Below are positions 33,982 through 43,795 of a DNA stretch of 63,063 nt, in pieces; the stretch's first letter is position 1; each line of letters opens with the position of its first letter. The position numbers were made by a program, and so were the translations under genes. The DNA lies in assembly GCA_029554865.1 (NCBI GenBank), contig JAKPUX010000331.1:1-63063 (forward strand), written 5' to 3'. The DNA is from a bacterium. GTDB lineage: Bacteria > Zhuqueibacterota > Zhuqueibacteria > Residuimicrobiales > Residuimicrobiaceae. The notes below the pieces were generated by a model. That model was not told where the DNA came from and searched no databases. It was given only the letters and a program-made list of their open reading frames with translations.

Positions 33982-36900
33982 ATGGCGGAAAAAAAGAGAT
34001 CCCACATTTCGATAATTTTACTGGGTCTCCTCCCGGCCACCCTCTGTAGTGCGTCCAACAGCAGCCCCGTTTTTGACCGCGTGACCATCAACGATGGCCT
34101 CTCCAATAATTCGATCAATGATATCCTGCAGACCCATGATGGTTATATCTGGATCGCCACCAAGGATGGCCTCAACTGTTATGATGGCCAGCATTTCAAG
34201 GTCTTCAAGCACGATCCCATCGATACGAATACAGTGCCCGAAAACTATGTCTATTGTCTGCTCGAAAGCAGAGATAGCACCCTGTGGGTTGGCACCTGGG
34301 GGGGGGGCCTCTGCCGTTATGATCCGGGCCAAGAAGGATTTCAACGCGCTGACCGGCCGGAACCGCAGGACGATTACATCCAGTGCCTCTTTCAGGACCA
34401 CCAGGGATTCCTCTGGTATGGGACCCTGGAGGGCGGTCTAAATCGACTGGAAATCAAAACTGGCCGGATTGCCGCCTGGGGGCGGCAACTCGATCGGCCT
34501 GCTGGATTCCCCTCCGACAACATCTCTTCAATAACCGAGGATCGCGATCATCGCCTGTGGATTTCGACCCTGGATGCGGGACTCCTCTGCTTCAATCCTG
34601 CCGACTCTACCTTTGAAACGTTTAGACATGATCCCCGAAATGAGGGCTCGCTCAGCATCGACGCGGTTTCGCATCTTGCCCTTGACGGCGAACGTTTTCT
34701 CTGGATCAGCACGGACCGGGGGGTTAACCGGCTTGACCTGGAGAGTCGAGGCATTGTGAGGAATCCCGGCGTTCCGGAAAAGTATCGCGCACATTTACAG
34801 ACCCCAATCCGGCAGGTCTTGCGGGACAGCCGCAACCGGCTCTGGATCGGCACCTATGAGTACCGCGGGCTCTTTCTCATCGAGGGGGAGGAACGGGGAG
34901 AGCTGCACCACCTGCGCCATGAAGAGGACGACCCCGGGTCGTTGATCTCCGATCGCATCCGCTGGCTCTATGAGGACCGCCGCGGCAATCTCTGGATCGG
35001 GACCGAAGACGGCTTGAACAAACTCCCCGCCTATCAGCCCTTCCATTCAATGACCTTCAGGCCAATGCGTCCCAACAGCCTTGGCGGCAAGATCGTCAGC
35101 AGCATCTGCCCGGGCCGTGACAGCCTGCTCTGGATCGGCTTTAACGGTGCTGGCTTTGATCGCCTTGACCTGCGCAGCGGCGCCATCTCCCATTTCAAAC
35201 CCGCAGTGGGCGGAGCCAACGCCCTCAGTGATGAGGACGTGGTCACTCTCTACGAGGATCGCTTCGGCATCCTCTGGATCGGTACCAGCCGCGGTGGACT
35301 TAACCGCTACGATCCTGCAACCGGCCGTTTCCGTCATTATCGTCATCAAGCGGGCAATCCCGTCTCCCTGCGTTCGGACTGGATCCAGCAGATCCTTGAA
35401 ACCCGCAGCGGACTCTTCTTGATCGGCACCAACAATGGTTTGCAGCTCTTCGACCGCAAGCAGGAGAGCTTCCGCAGCTATACCCCGTCAGGGCTGGAGA
35501 GGGCGGAATCGCTGCCGGCGGAGGTCTCTGTCAACGCCCTTTACGAAGACCGGGAAGGGGAGCTCTGGATTGGCACCTGGCTGGATGGGCTCTGGCGTTA
35601 CCAGCCCCGCTCCGGTATGCTCCATCACTATATGCCGGTGCCGGGCGACACCGCCAGCCTCAGCAGCAGCAAGATCACCTGGATTAGTGAGGATTGCCGC
35701 GGCCGGATCTGGGTCGCAACCCACAGCGGCGGAATCAATCAGTTTGACAAGCAAAGCGGCCGCTTCACCGCCATCACGACCCGGAGCGGCCTGCCCAATG
35801 ATGTCGCCTTCGGCATCATCGAGGATGGACGGGGGCAGCTCTGGGTGAGCACCTTAATGGGCCTCGTCCGCTTTGATCCCAGCAGCCGGAGCCTGCGGGT
35901 TTATGATGTCCATGACGGCCTCACTTCCGATCAGTTCAACTGGCGGGCCTGTTGTAAAACCGCATCGGGATGGATGTATTTCGGCGGCCTCAATGGCTTG
36001 ATCCGCTTTCACCCTGATTCGATCCGCGTTGAAAATGTGCCCCCGCCGGTCGTTCTGCGTTCTTTCCGGATCTTCAATCGCGAGCGCCTGCTGCCTCGTC
36101 GCAGGAGCCGCGACGCCGCAATTGTGCTGCGGCACGATGAAAATTTCTTCTCTTTTGAATACACCGCCCTCGACATCGCCCCGCCCCACAAACACCGCTA
36201 CGCCTACAGACTCGAGGGAATCGATCCGGATTGGGTTCAGGCCGGAGCAGGCCAGACCGCCTCCTATACCGATATCGATCCCGGCTCCTACTATTTCTCC
36301 GTTAAAGCCTGCAATGCCGACGGCATCTGGAGCGCGCCGGTCACCCTGCCGGTCCGCATCCTCCCCGCCTGGTGGATGACCTGGTGGTTCAAGGCGGCCA
36401 TCGCCCTCGCCCTTGCTGCCGGATTCTGGCTGCTTTACCGCAGCCGGGTCAACCATCTGCTGGAGATTCATCGCATGCGTTTTGATATCGCCGGCGATCT
36501 CCACGATGAGATCGGCAGCAACCTCAGCAGCATCAGCGTCGAAACTCAACTCCTGCTCGCCTCCCCTGATCTTGGAAAGGAGCAGCGTGAACAGCTCAGC
36601 GATATCGGTGAAACCACCCGGGAGACCATGGAGGCCATCCGGGATATCGTCTGGTTCATCAACCCCCGCAATGATCTGATGGAGGATATCCAGCTCAAGC
36701 TCAGGGCAACGGCCGGACGTCTGCTTGCCGGTCTGGAATGGAGCCTTGAACTCTCCCCGCAGCTTCATTTTGAGGAGCTCGATCTGGAGGTGCGCCGCAA
36801 TCTCTTCCTGATCTTCAAGGAGGCCCTCACCAATATTGTCCGCCATTCCGGGGCCCGCACCTGCAGGATCAGGCTCTTCGACAGCAGCGCCGGGTACGAA

Positions 36901-37071
36901 TTGGAGATCCAGGATGATGGCTGTGGATTCGAGGCTGAACCCGCTCCCGGAGAGAGTGGACTTCTCAACATGCGCCGCCGCGCCGCGCGGATCAAATCGG
37001 AGCTCCAGGTCCTCAGCATCCCTGGACAAGGCACACTGATCAGGCTCATCGTCCCGCACCGCAGGAGATGA
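33982..37071 (+). CDS. Propeller-sensor histidine kinase of the NarX/HisKA_3 type
   Basis: A 1029-residue sensor with a signal peptide at about 1-24. Residues about 30-680 are two-component-regulator propeller repeats (GYIWIATKDGLNCYDG; LWVGTWGGGLCRYDPG; LWIGTSRGGLNRYDP). A Y_Y_Y domain (about 690-790) and one membrane helix (about 797-820) follow. The transmitter is HisKA_3, with DLHDEIGSNLSSI and phospho-acceptor His841, plus a HATPase domain (FKEALTNIVRHSGA; DDGCGFE). HisKA_3 kinases normally pair with NarL/LuxR-type regulators; the only such regulator in the window is at 49488-50153. Propeller kinases of this type in Bacteroidetes often sense oligosaccharides in the periplasm. Its ribosome site is weak. 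Confidence 0.92.
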   Translation: MAEKKRSHISIILLGLLPATLCSASNSSPVFDRVTINDGLSNNSINDILQTHDGYIWIATKDGLNCYDGQHFKVFKHDPIDTNTVPENYVYCLLESRDSTLWVGTWGGGLCRYDPGQEGFQRADRPEPQDDYIQCLFQDHQGFLWYGTLEGGLNRLEIKTGRIAAWGRQLDRPAGFPSDNISSITEDRDHRLWISTLDAGLLCFNPADSTFETFRHDPRNEGSLSIDAVSHLALDGERFLWISTDRGVNRLDLESRGIVRNPGVPEKYRAHLQTPIRQVLRDSRNRLWIGTYEYRGLFLIEGEERGELHHLRHEEDDPGSLISDRIRWLYEDRRGNLWIGTEDGLNKLPAYQPFHSMTFRPMRPNSLGGKIVSSICPGRDSLLWIGFNGAGFDRLDLRSGAISHFKPAVGGANALSDEDVVTLYEDRFGILWIGTSRGGLNRYDPATGRFRHYRHQAGNPVSLRSDWIQQILETRSGLFLIGTNNGLQLFDRKQESFRSYTPSGLERAESLPAEVSVNALYEDREGELWIGTWLDGLWRYQPRSGMLHHYMPVPGDTASLSSSKITWISEDCRGRIWVATHSGGINQFDKQSGRFTAITTRSGLPNDVAFGIIEDGRGQLWVSTLMGLVRFDPSSRSLRVYDVHDGLTSDQFNWRACCKTASGWMYFGGLNGLIRFHPDSIRVENVPPPVVLRSFRIFNRERLLPRRRSRDAAIVLRHDENFFSFEYTALDIAPPHKHRYAYRLEGIDPDWVQAGAGQTASYTDIDPGSYYFSVKACNADGIWSAPVTLPVRILPAWWMTWWFKAAIALALAAGFWLLYRSRVNHLLEIHRMRFDIAGDLHDEIGSNLSSISVETQLLLASPDLGKEQREQLSDIGETTRETMEAIRDIVWFINPRNDLMEDIQLKLRATAGRLLAGLEWSLELSPQLHFEELDLEVRRNLFLIFKEALTNIVRHSGARTCRIRLFDSSAGYELEIQDDGCGFEAEPAPGESGLLNMRRRAARIKSELQVLSIPGQGTLIRLIVPHRRR

Positions 37072-37106
37072 ACCGCCTCCATTATCCGCTATCGCTGTAA
37101 TTGCAA

Positions 37107-37129
37107 AAAATACCACGATCATGCGATTG
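37107..37129 (+). promoter_or_regulatory. Shared 23-nt element, copy 1 (candidate activator site)
   Basis: Four A residues followed by TACCACGATCATGCGATTG make a 23-base string that occurs identically at 50209-50231 and that I saw nowhere else in the window. Its last three bases form the first half of the -35 box (37127-37132). A shared exact element of this length at the same promoter position points to a regulator site. The NarL-type regulator at 49488 is the best candidate to bind it. Confidence 0.7.
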
Positions 37130-37155
37130 CATTATGATCCCGGGTGTGCTATTTT
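37127..37155 (+). promoter_or_regulatory. Sigma70-like promoter of surface module 2
   Basis: TTGCAT (37127-37132) and TATTTT (37150-37155) are spaced by 17 bases, with TGC before the -10 box. It lies about 107 bases upstream of the receptor start and is overlapped at -35 by the shared 23-nt element. Confidence 0.65.
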
Positions 37156-37262
37156 CAGCTCAAGATGCATTCTCCGTTCAAGCGCAGGCTGGCATGTCCG
37201 GCGGGCGATCGTTTGCCTTTGGATGCCGGCTGGGGGCAATCTGAAATGGACAGGAAAAGGCC

Positions 37263-40208
37263 ATGACGCTACTTGGGTTTGCCAAAACATGCTGCAGGCG
37301 GAATTCCTTCCGCCGCGTTCTCCTGCTTCTCATGCTCCTGGCCGCAGGGAGTACGCTCCAGGCCGGCACGACCGGCAAAATCAGCGGCAAGGTGACAGAC
37401 CGCAAGTCGCGCGAGCCGCTGCTCGGGGTCAATATTATCCTGGAGGGGACGGCGCGAGGGGCGGTGACCGACGCAGATGGCTTTTACCAGATCATCAATA
37501 TTCCCCCCGGCAGTTACACCCTCTCCGCGCGCTTCATCGGTTACGGCTCCCAGCGCCTCACCAACGTCACTGTCAGCGTCGATCGCACCACCCAGCAGAA
37601 TCTCGCTCTGGAGCAGCAGATGATCGAGGGCCAGGAGGTGACCATCCAGGCCGAGCGCCCCGCCATCGAGATGGATCGCACCCACAGCGCTGCGGTGGTC
37701 ACCAACCGGACTGTGGAGATGATGCCGGTAACCACCGTCAATGAAGTGATCGAGCTCCAGTCCGGCGTCGTCAGCGCCGATGGGGAACTCCATTTCCGCG
37801 GCGGCCGCAGCCGCGAGGTCTCCTATCTCATCGACGGCGTGCCGGTGACCAATGCCTACGACCAGAGCGGCGGCAACAACGTCGTCGTCGAAAACGCCAT
37901 GATCCAGGAGCTGGAGGTCATCAGCGGCACTTTCAACGCCGAGTACGGCTCGGCCCAGTCCGGCATCGTTAACATCATCACCAAGGGGCCAGCGCAAAAA
38001 TTCAGCGGCAGCGCCCAGATCTATGCCGGCGACTGGCTGAGTGGTCGCGATGATATCTTTCTCGGCATCAATCATTTTAACCCCCTCAGCGAAAAGGACG
38101 GCCAGTTCAGCCTTTCTGGTCCGCTCTCCTCCAAAATCGGCCTCTTCCTCACCGGACGCCACAACCGCTGGCAGAGCCGCGACTGGTACCAGCGCCGTTT
38201 TAATTCCATCGACGGCTGGCGAATCGCCGCCTACCGGCGCTGGTTCCAGGAGCACAACCTCGCCGAGAGCCAGACCTCCATCGCCATTGCCATCCCGGAA
38301 TCCCTGGCGACCGGCGACCTCAGCGAGGGACCGTTGACCACCGGCAGCAGCACCTCGCTTTCGGCCAAGATCGGCTTTTACCCCACCGCCAAACTGAATT
38401 TCACCTACCAGATCTTCGGCTCGCTGCAGCAGAGCGACGGGATTGATGCAGGCGTGACGGCCGTGGCAGGCAGTGGTTCGCGCCGCTATGCCCCTGACGG
38501 CGGCGGCACCTCCAAAAGCTGGTCGCATTCCCATTTCATCGCTTTGCACCATTTTCCGGCGAACAACTTTTTCTACAATCTGAACTTTTCATACCAATAC
38601 AATATCGGTGAGGACTATTATCGCAAGGACAACCGCATCGCCCGCTACCCCGGCGATGAGGGCATCCAGTTGCTCTCCGCAACCGCCCAGGGCTTTTCAT
38701 TGGGCACTACGGACGGTTTTTACACCGGCCAATCGGACAAGAACTACCGCACCCAGATGCTCTTCAGCGGGGATTTCAACTGGCAGGTGGACAAATACAA
38801 TTTTCTCAAGGCCGGCTTTATCGCCAGACGACACAATATCAACACCTACTCCTGGGGCTTCAAGGCGACCGATCAATGGGAAAACAACGCCTGGCCGAAC
38901 CGCGGCCTCATCGACGGCGCCGATTACACCTACGAAGGCTACTGGGAGCAGTTGGTCGAATACTGGAAAAACTGGGAGAGCATCAACCAGTCCGAGCGGT
39001 ACGTAGCCTATGCCGATTCCGAGTACACCCTCTGGCGTGATTATAACATCAAACCGACGGAGGCGGCCCTCTACCTCCAGGACAAGATCGAGCTCGGAGA
39101 AATTATAATCAATGCCGGCCTCCGTTTCGACATCTTTGACCCCAACGAGAAGTATATTATCAATCCCCGCACGGAGGCCCTTAACCTCGGCCGGCCCGAG
39201 AACATGAAGAAAGCCGCCCTCAAGTTCCAGACCAGTCCCCGCCTCGGCATCTCCTTTCCAATTTCGGCCAGCGGGGCTTTCCACGCCGCATACGGCCATT
39301 TCTTCCAAATGCCCAGCTTCGAGTACATGTACAACAGTCCCCTCTACGCCATGACCAAGCTGCAGCTGGAAGGCAAAAGGCTGGGCAACGCCGACCTCAA
39401 GGCGGAAAAGACGGTTGCCTACGAAATCGGCCTGCAGCAGCAGCTGACCCCGGCGATTGTGGCGGACATCACCGCCTACTACAAGGATATCCGCAACCTC
39501 CTCGGCATCGAGCAGATCACCACCCTCGACGCCGTCTCCTATACCCGCTTCATCAACCGCGACTATGGCTATACCAAGGGTATCACCCTGGGTATTTCCA
39601 AAACCGGCGGGGGGTGGGTGACCGGCGGGATCAACTACACCTACGCCTATGCCAACGGCAGTTCCTCGGATCCGACCGCCATCTATCTGATCCAGACCGC
39701 AACGCAGATCGGCGGCGCGCCGGTGCAGTTCGCCGACCGCAAGATCCTCGCCCTCAACTGGGACCAGCGCCACACTCTCAACCTCTACGTCAACCTCTAT
39801 CGCCCGGAGAACTGGAGCGTCGGCCTGGCCGGTTTTTTCAACAGCGGCATGCCCTACAGCCCGGTCTTTGTCGAAAAGTACGACATCAACGAACGCGAAT
39901 ACCGCAACGCGGAGATGAAACCATCCCGATGGAGTGTGGATCTAAAGGCCAAAAAATATCTGCGGCTGGCGGGTTTGCGCTCGACGTTATTCCTCAAAAT
40001 CGACAACCTCTTCGATCAACTCAACCATAACTCGGTGCACGCTTCCACCGGGCGAGCCGACCAGGTGGCGCGTCTGCCTGAAAACCAGAAGATCCTGCTC
40101 GATACGCTCGAGCAGGAGGGATTGTTCACCATTGCAGAGTATGATGTCTATCCGGGATATTTTTCCGATCCGCGCAGGATCCAGATGGGTCTGGAGATCA
40201 ATTTTTAG
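37263..40208 (+). CDS. TonB-dependent receptor with carboxypeptidase-regulatory-like domain (module 2)
   Basis: A 981-residue outer-membrane receptor with an N-terminal signal (about 1-34, RRVLLLLMLLAAGSTLQA). Residues about 36-120 form the carboxypeptidase-regulatory-like domain (TGKISGKVTDRKSREPLLGV). The plug (about 150-240) contains FRGGRSREVSYLIDGVPVTN and TFNAEYGSAQSGIVNIITKG. The remainder is the barrel, ending GLEINF with a terminal Phe. It is clearly related to the receptor at 10972 but diverged in the barrel, suggesting a different ligand. It is the first gene after the promoter carrying the shared 23-nt element and heads the second receptor/large protein/PorV-like/SurA-like module. 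Confidence 0.88.
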   Translation: MTLLGFAKTCCRRNSFRRVLLLLMLLAAGSTLQAGTTGKISGKVTDRKSREPLLGVNIILEGTARGAVTDADGFYQIINIPPGSYTLSARFIGYGSQRLTNVTVSVDRTTQQNLALEQQMIEGQEVTIQAERPAIEMDRTHSAAVVTNRTVEMMPVTTVNEVIELQSGVVSADGELHFRGGRSREVSYLIDGVPVTNAYDQSGGNNVVVENAMIQELEVISGTFNAEYGSAQSGIVNIITKGPAQKFSGSAQIYAGDWLSGRDDIFLGINHFNPLSEKDGQFSLSGPLSSKIGLFLTGRHNRWQSRDWYQRRFNSIDGWRIAAYRRWFQEHNLAESQTSIAIAIPESLATGDLSEGPLTTGSSTSLSAKIGFYPTAKLNFTYQIFGSLQQSDGIDAGVTAVAGSGSRRYAPDGGGTSKSWSHSHFIALHHFPANNFFYNLNFSYQYNIGEDYYRKDNRIARYPGDEGIQLLSATAQGFSLGTTDGFYTGQSDKNYRTQMLFSGDFNWQVDKYNFLKAGFIARRHNINTYSWGFKATDQWENNAWPNRGLIDGADYTYEGYWEQLVEYWKNWESINQSERYVAYADSEYTLWRDYNIKPTEAALYLQDKIELGEIIINAGLRFDIFDPNEKYIINPRTEALNLGRPENMKKAALKFQTSPRLGISFPISASGAFHAAYGHFFQMPSFEYMYNSPLYAMTKLQLEGKRLGNADLKAEKTVAYEIGLQQQLTPAIVADITAYYKDIRNLLGIEQITTLDAVSYTRFINRDYGYTKGITLGISKTGGGWVTGGINYTYAYANGSSSDPTAIYLIQTATQIGGAPVQFADRKILALNWDQRHTLNLYVNLYRPENWSVGLAGFFNSGMPYSPVFVEKYDINEREYRNAEMKPSRWSVDLKAKKYLRLAGLRSTLFLKIDNLFDQLNHNSVHASTGRADQVARLPENQKILLDTLEQEGLFTIAEYDVYPGYFSDPRRIQMGLEINF

Positions 40209-40250
40209 CCGGAGCGGCAGGCATTACCATGTCATAAACGGACGGGAACC

Positions 40251-43200
40251 ATGAAAAGAATCCATCCATCGCTGCTTCTGATCCGCTTCGTCATGCTGCT
40301 GGGATTGGGACTCTCTGTGACCGGAGCCGCCTCGGCCGGGGAGATTATCAGGCCATCCGGCAAGCAGCCCGGAGGCCTCTCCTCCTGGACCAACACCCGC
40401 GAGGCCCGAACCCTCGACAAAGCCGCAGCCTCCCAGGGCAACTCGCGGTATCTGCGCTGGGCCGTCCATGATGGCAATCTGGTCACCGGCCCGACCATCA
40501 ACTCCGGCTTGCTCGCCTACCATTATGTCGGCGCCGCCCCCCTGATGGCCTGGCCAAAGGGCGCCCGGGCTGTGCGCTACATTCACGGCGGGGTCTTTTA
40601 CTGCGCCGCCGAAGTCAAGGATGCCCTCAGCAATACCATCCACATTGTCTCCGACAATTACCGCCGCAGCAGCGCCGAGTCCTCCGCCGACCTCTCCCAT
40701 TGGTACGCCTTTATGCCCCTCGGACGCTATTTCAACCTCGATCAGCCGGGTTCGCTTGAAACCCCGGAGGTCTACGGCATCAGTGAGGATACCGGCCTCG
40801 ATGGGGTGCCCTACACCGGCGATTATGGAGAAGACGACGGGATCCTGCAGAAAGATGAGGATTATAACCGCAATGGCGAGCTCGATGTCAGCCTGCAGAA
40901 TACTGTGGGCTGGTTCGCCATCAGCCACCGCAAGGAGACCTGGCCCCGGGACTGGCCGGTCGGCTCCTTCGTCGATGATAACCGCAGGGAGGGGGAGACC
41001 CGTCCCAGTTTGCGCGCCGGGCGCTGGAACGGCGCTTTCGGCCCCTATATCCGCGCTACCCAGGAGTCCTATTATGTGATGGACGACCGCGAAAACGACG
41101 AATTCTCCTACTATCCGTTCGACGACAAGCGCCCCTGGCCCGATGGCCGGCGCGGCCTCGGTTTCACCGTCACCGTACGCGACTACCAATGGGTTGCCCG
41201 GCTCTCCGAAGATATCATGATCTCCACTTACGACATCGTCAATAACGGCAAGGATCTCGAAAAATGCGTCGTCGGCATGTATATTGACCCGGATATGGGC
41301 GGTTCCCTCAGCGGGGATGATGCGGCCTTTGACCGGCAGGAGGATATCACCTACGCCTGGAGCGCCAGCATGCTCTCCGAAGAGGGCTGGCCGATGGGCT
41401 ACTTTGGCTTTGCCTTTCTTGAGAGCCCCGGACTTCCCTTTGACGGGGTGGACAACGATGAGGACGGCATGACGGACGAGGCCCAAAACAACGATATCGA
41501 CGATGACGGCGACTGGCGCAGCTTTGAAGACCGCAACAGCAATGGCGTCTGGGATAGCGAGGACCTCAACCGCAACGGACTGCTCGATGAGAATGAGGAT
41601 GTCAACGGCAACGGCCGCCTCGATTACGAGCCCCTCAACGACGATACCGGCAGCGACGGACTCTCCCCGGAATCCGACGAATATATTGGACCTGATCCCA
41701 ATGGCACGGAGGGCAACGGCCGCCCCGACGGCGGCGAGCCCAACTTTGAGTTCACCGATAACTCCGAGTCCGATCAGGTGGGTTTGACCTCCTTCTACCT
41801 GCGCGACGTCGATGACACCATGGCCGACGATGAAAAATACTGGGTCACCGAGATCGTCCCCAACACCTTTGCGGTCAGGCCCGGCTACCAGCGCGATATC
41901 GCCTGGAGCTATGGCAGCGGCTATGTCGCCTTCACCAGCGAGGCCAACTCCCACCACTACGCCATCGCCCTTCTCTTTGGCAATGACGAGGCTGATATCC
42001 TGCGCAACAAACGCACCATGCAGGTGATTTATGACAACGATTATAATTTCGCCAAGCCGCCCCGGACTCCCCTGCTCACAGCCATCGGCGGTGACAAAAA
42101 AGTATACCTGAGCTGGGACGATGCCGCAGAACACTCGCGCGATCCCATCTATGGGCTCGATTTCGAAGCCTATTATATCTATCGCAGCACGGACGCCTCG
42201 TTCGGTGAAATCAAGACCATCACCGACGGTTTTGGCAATCCCCTGCTCTTCAAGCCCGTGGCCATTTATGACCTCAAGGACGGCCTCAAGGGGATTCATC
42301 CCATCCGCCTCGGCAGCGAACTGGGTGCAGACAGCGATCTCGGGGTCTCCTACAACATGGGCAGCGACAGTGGCCTGCGCCACAATTACACCGACACTAC
42401 CGTGACCAACGGCCGCACCTACTACTATGCCGTGGTCTCCATCGACAAAGGATACCATCCTTCATTTTACCCGTCGATCTCCGACCGCGAGGGGCTGCTG
42501 CCGATCTCGCCAACGGAGTGCTCGGCGACGATCCAGACTGATCCCCTGGGACGGGCCATCTGGGCGGACCGGAACACAGCCATCGTCATCCCGCGCGAAC
42601 GCCCGGCCGGATGGCAGCAGCCGAAGATCGGCGGCGAGGGCGTGCGCCATGTGCAGGGCGATGGAACGGGATTGGTTGCGATCCGCATCGTCAATCCTCT
42701 GGCGGTGCGGGATAACCACACCTACAGCCTTCAGTTTCGCGATGACGGCGCTTTTTTTGAACTGGACAGCAGTTTCACCGGTCTGACCCGAAGGATCGCT
42801 CTTTACAGCGTCAATGGCGGCAACAGCCTCGCCCTCTACTCTGTCGATGACCCCAATACCAGCGAGGCGATGGCGGATTTCATCTATGACGGCTTTCAGG
42901 TTCTGCTGACAAACCATGATGTCTCCATTGACACCACCTACTGGGCGTCCGGCACCTCAGCCCTGGCGCTCATCGATATGACCCAGACCCTGAGCGGGAT
43001 CGCTCTGCCGCGCGATTACGAGATCCGCATTATGGAACTTGGCGCCTACAAACCAGTCAATATCGCCACTACCACCAATTTTCAGGTCTGGGATGTAACC
43101 GATCCCGAGGCGCCCTTTCAGGTTGAATACCGCTTCACTGAAAGTAAAAGCTCATCGGTGGCGGATCGCGGGTTGCTCAAGTCCGGCTGCCGGGTCATTC

Positions 43201-43718
43201 TTGTCAACAACGCCGTCGAGAGGCGGCAGACCTGGAAATGGGATTTCGGCTATCCGGCCGAATCCGACAGCGCCGCCTGGAGTATGCCGGTCAAGGGCGA
43301 CCTCTTCAAGGTCCTCACCCGCAAGCCCTTTGACCGCTATGACCGTTTCGAATTCACCATGCTCGGCAACACCGTCAGCAACCGCAAGATCGCCGCTGAC
43401 CTTGAAAAGATCTACACGGTTCCGGATCCCTACATCGCCGCCAGCACTCTCGAGCGCAAGGTGATCAACCAGGAAGAGGGGAGGGGGGACCGCCGCATCG
43501 ATTTCGTCAATCTGCCCCCGGAATGCCAAATCTCCATCTTTACCTCCTCAGGCCGACTGGTGCGCGAGTTGAAGCACAGCGGCGATGCCACCATGTCGCG
43601 GGAGAGCTGGGACCTGCGCACCCGGGATGGCCTGGAGATCACCCATGGTGTCTATTTCTACGTGGTCGAGGCCCCAGGCATCGGAGTCAAGCGCGGCAAA
43701 CTGGCGGTGATCAAGTAG
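40251..43718 (+). CDS. Large exported protein of unknown function, very Asp-rich loop region (module 2)
   Basis: A 1155-residue paralog of the protein at 13718-17188, with a signal peptide ending GAASAG. No named family is recognised. The region about 396-480 is a run of acidic repeats (DGVDNDEDGMTDEA, DIDDDGDW, DRNSNGVWDSEDLNRNG, DVNGNGRLDY) with D-x-N/D-x-D/N-G spacing like calcium-binding thrombospondin-3 or dockerin loops; this run is longer than in the module 1 copy. A fibronectin-III-like segment lies near 603 (VYLSWDD). The C-terminal FlgD-like domain (YTVPDPYIAAS near 1055) ends in a strand close to KLAVIK. The gene follows the receptor by 42 bases. A surface protein exported through the PorV-like partner is an inference from context. 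Confidence 0.75.
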   Translation: MKRIHPSLLLIRFVMLLGLGLSVTGAASAGEIIRPSGKQPGGLSSWTNTREARTLDKAAASQGNSRYLRWAVHDGNLVTGPTINSGLLAYHYVGAAPLMAWPKGARAVRYIHGGVFYCAAEVKDALSNTIHIVSDNYRRSSAESSADLSHWYAFMPLGRYFNLDQPGSLETPEVYGISEDTGLDGVPYTGDYGEDDGILQKDEDYNRNGELDVSLQNTVGWFAISHRKETWPRDWPVGSFVDDNRREGETRPSLRAGRWNGAFGPYIRATQESYYVMDDRENDEFSYYPFDDKRPWPDGRRGLGFTVTVRDYQWVARLSEDIMISTYDIVNNGKDLEKCVVGMYIDPDMGGSLSGDDAAFDRQEDITYAWSASMLSEEGWPMGYFGFAFLESPGLPFDGVDNDEDGMTDEAQNNDIDDDGDWRSFEDRNSNGVWDSEDLNRNGLLDENEDVNGNGRLDYEPLNDDTGSDGLSPESDEYIGPDPNGTEGNGRPDGGEPNFEFTDNSESDQVGLTSFYLRDVDDTMADDEKYWVTEIVPNTFAVRPGYQRDIAWSYGSGYVAFTSEANSHHYAIALLFGNDEADILRNKRTMQVIYDNDYNFAKPPRTPLLTAIGGDKKVYLSWDDAAEHSRDPIYGLDFEAYYIYRSTDASFGEIKTITDGFGNPLLFKPVAIYDLKDGLKGIHPIRLGSELGADSDLGVSYNMGSDSGLRHNYTDTTVTNGRTYYYAVVSIDKGYHPSFYPSISDREGLLPISPTECSATIQTDPLGRAIWADRNTAIVIPRERPAGWQQPKIGGEGVRHVQGDGTGLVAIRIVNPLAVRDNHTYSLQFRDDGAFFELDSSFTGLTRRIALYSVNGGNSLALYSVDDPNTSEAMADFIYDGFQVLLTNHDVSIDTTYWASGTSALALIDMTQTLSGIALPRDYEIRIMELGAYKPVNIATTTNFQVWDVTDPEAPFQVEYRFTESKSSSVADRGLLKSGCRVILVNNAVERRQTWKWDFGYPAESDSAAWSMPVKGDLFKVLTRKPFDRYDRFEFTMLGNTVSNRKIAADLEKIYTVPDPYIAASTLERKVINQEEGRGDRRIDFVNLPPECQISIFTSSGRLVRELKHSGDATMSRESWDLRTRDGLEITHGVYFYVVEAPGIGVKRGKLAVIK

Positions 43719-43795
43719 TGATGTGCTGCGGCGGGCACCTGCAGCTCGCATCCGCCGCCAGCATTTCAGGGATATCTAATCGGACAGGAATGCCT

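Noticed and set aside
40224..42458. 744-residue minus-strand frame across the module 2 large protein gene
   Set aside because: It is a codon-bias shadow of a gene with a signal peptide, ribosome site and a clear paralog on the plus strand.
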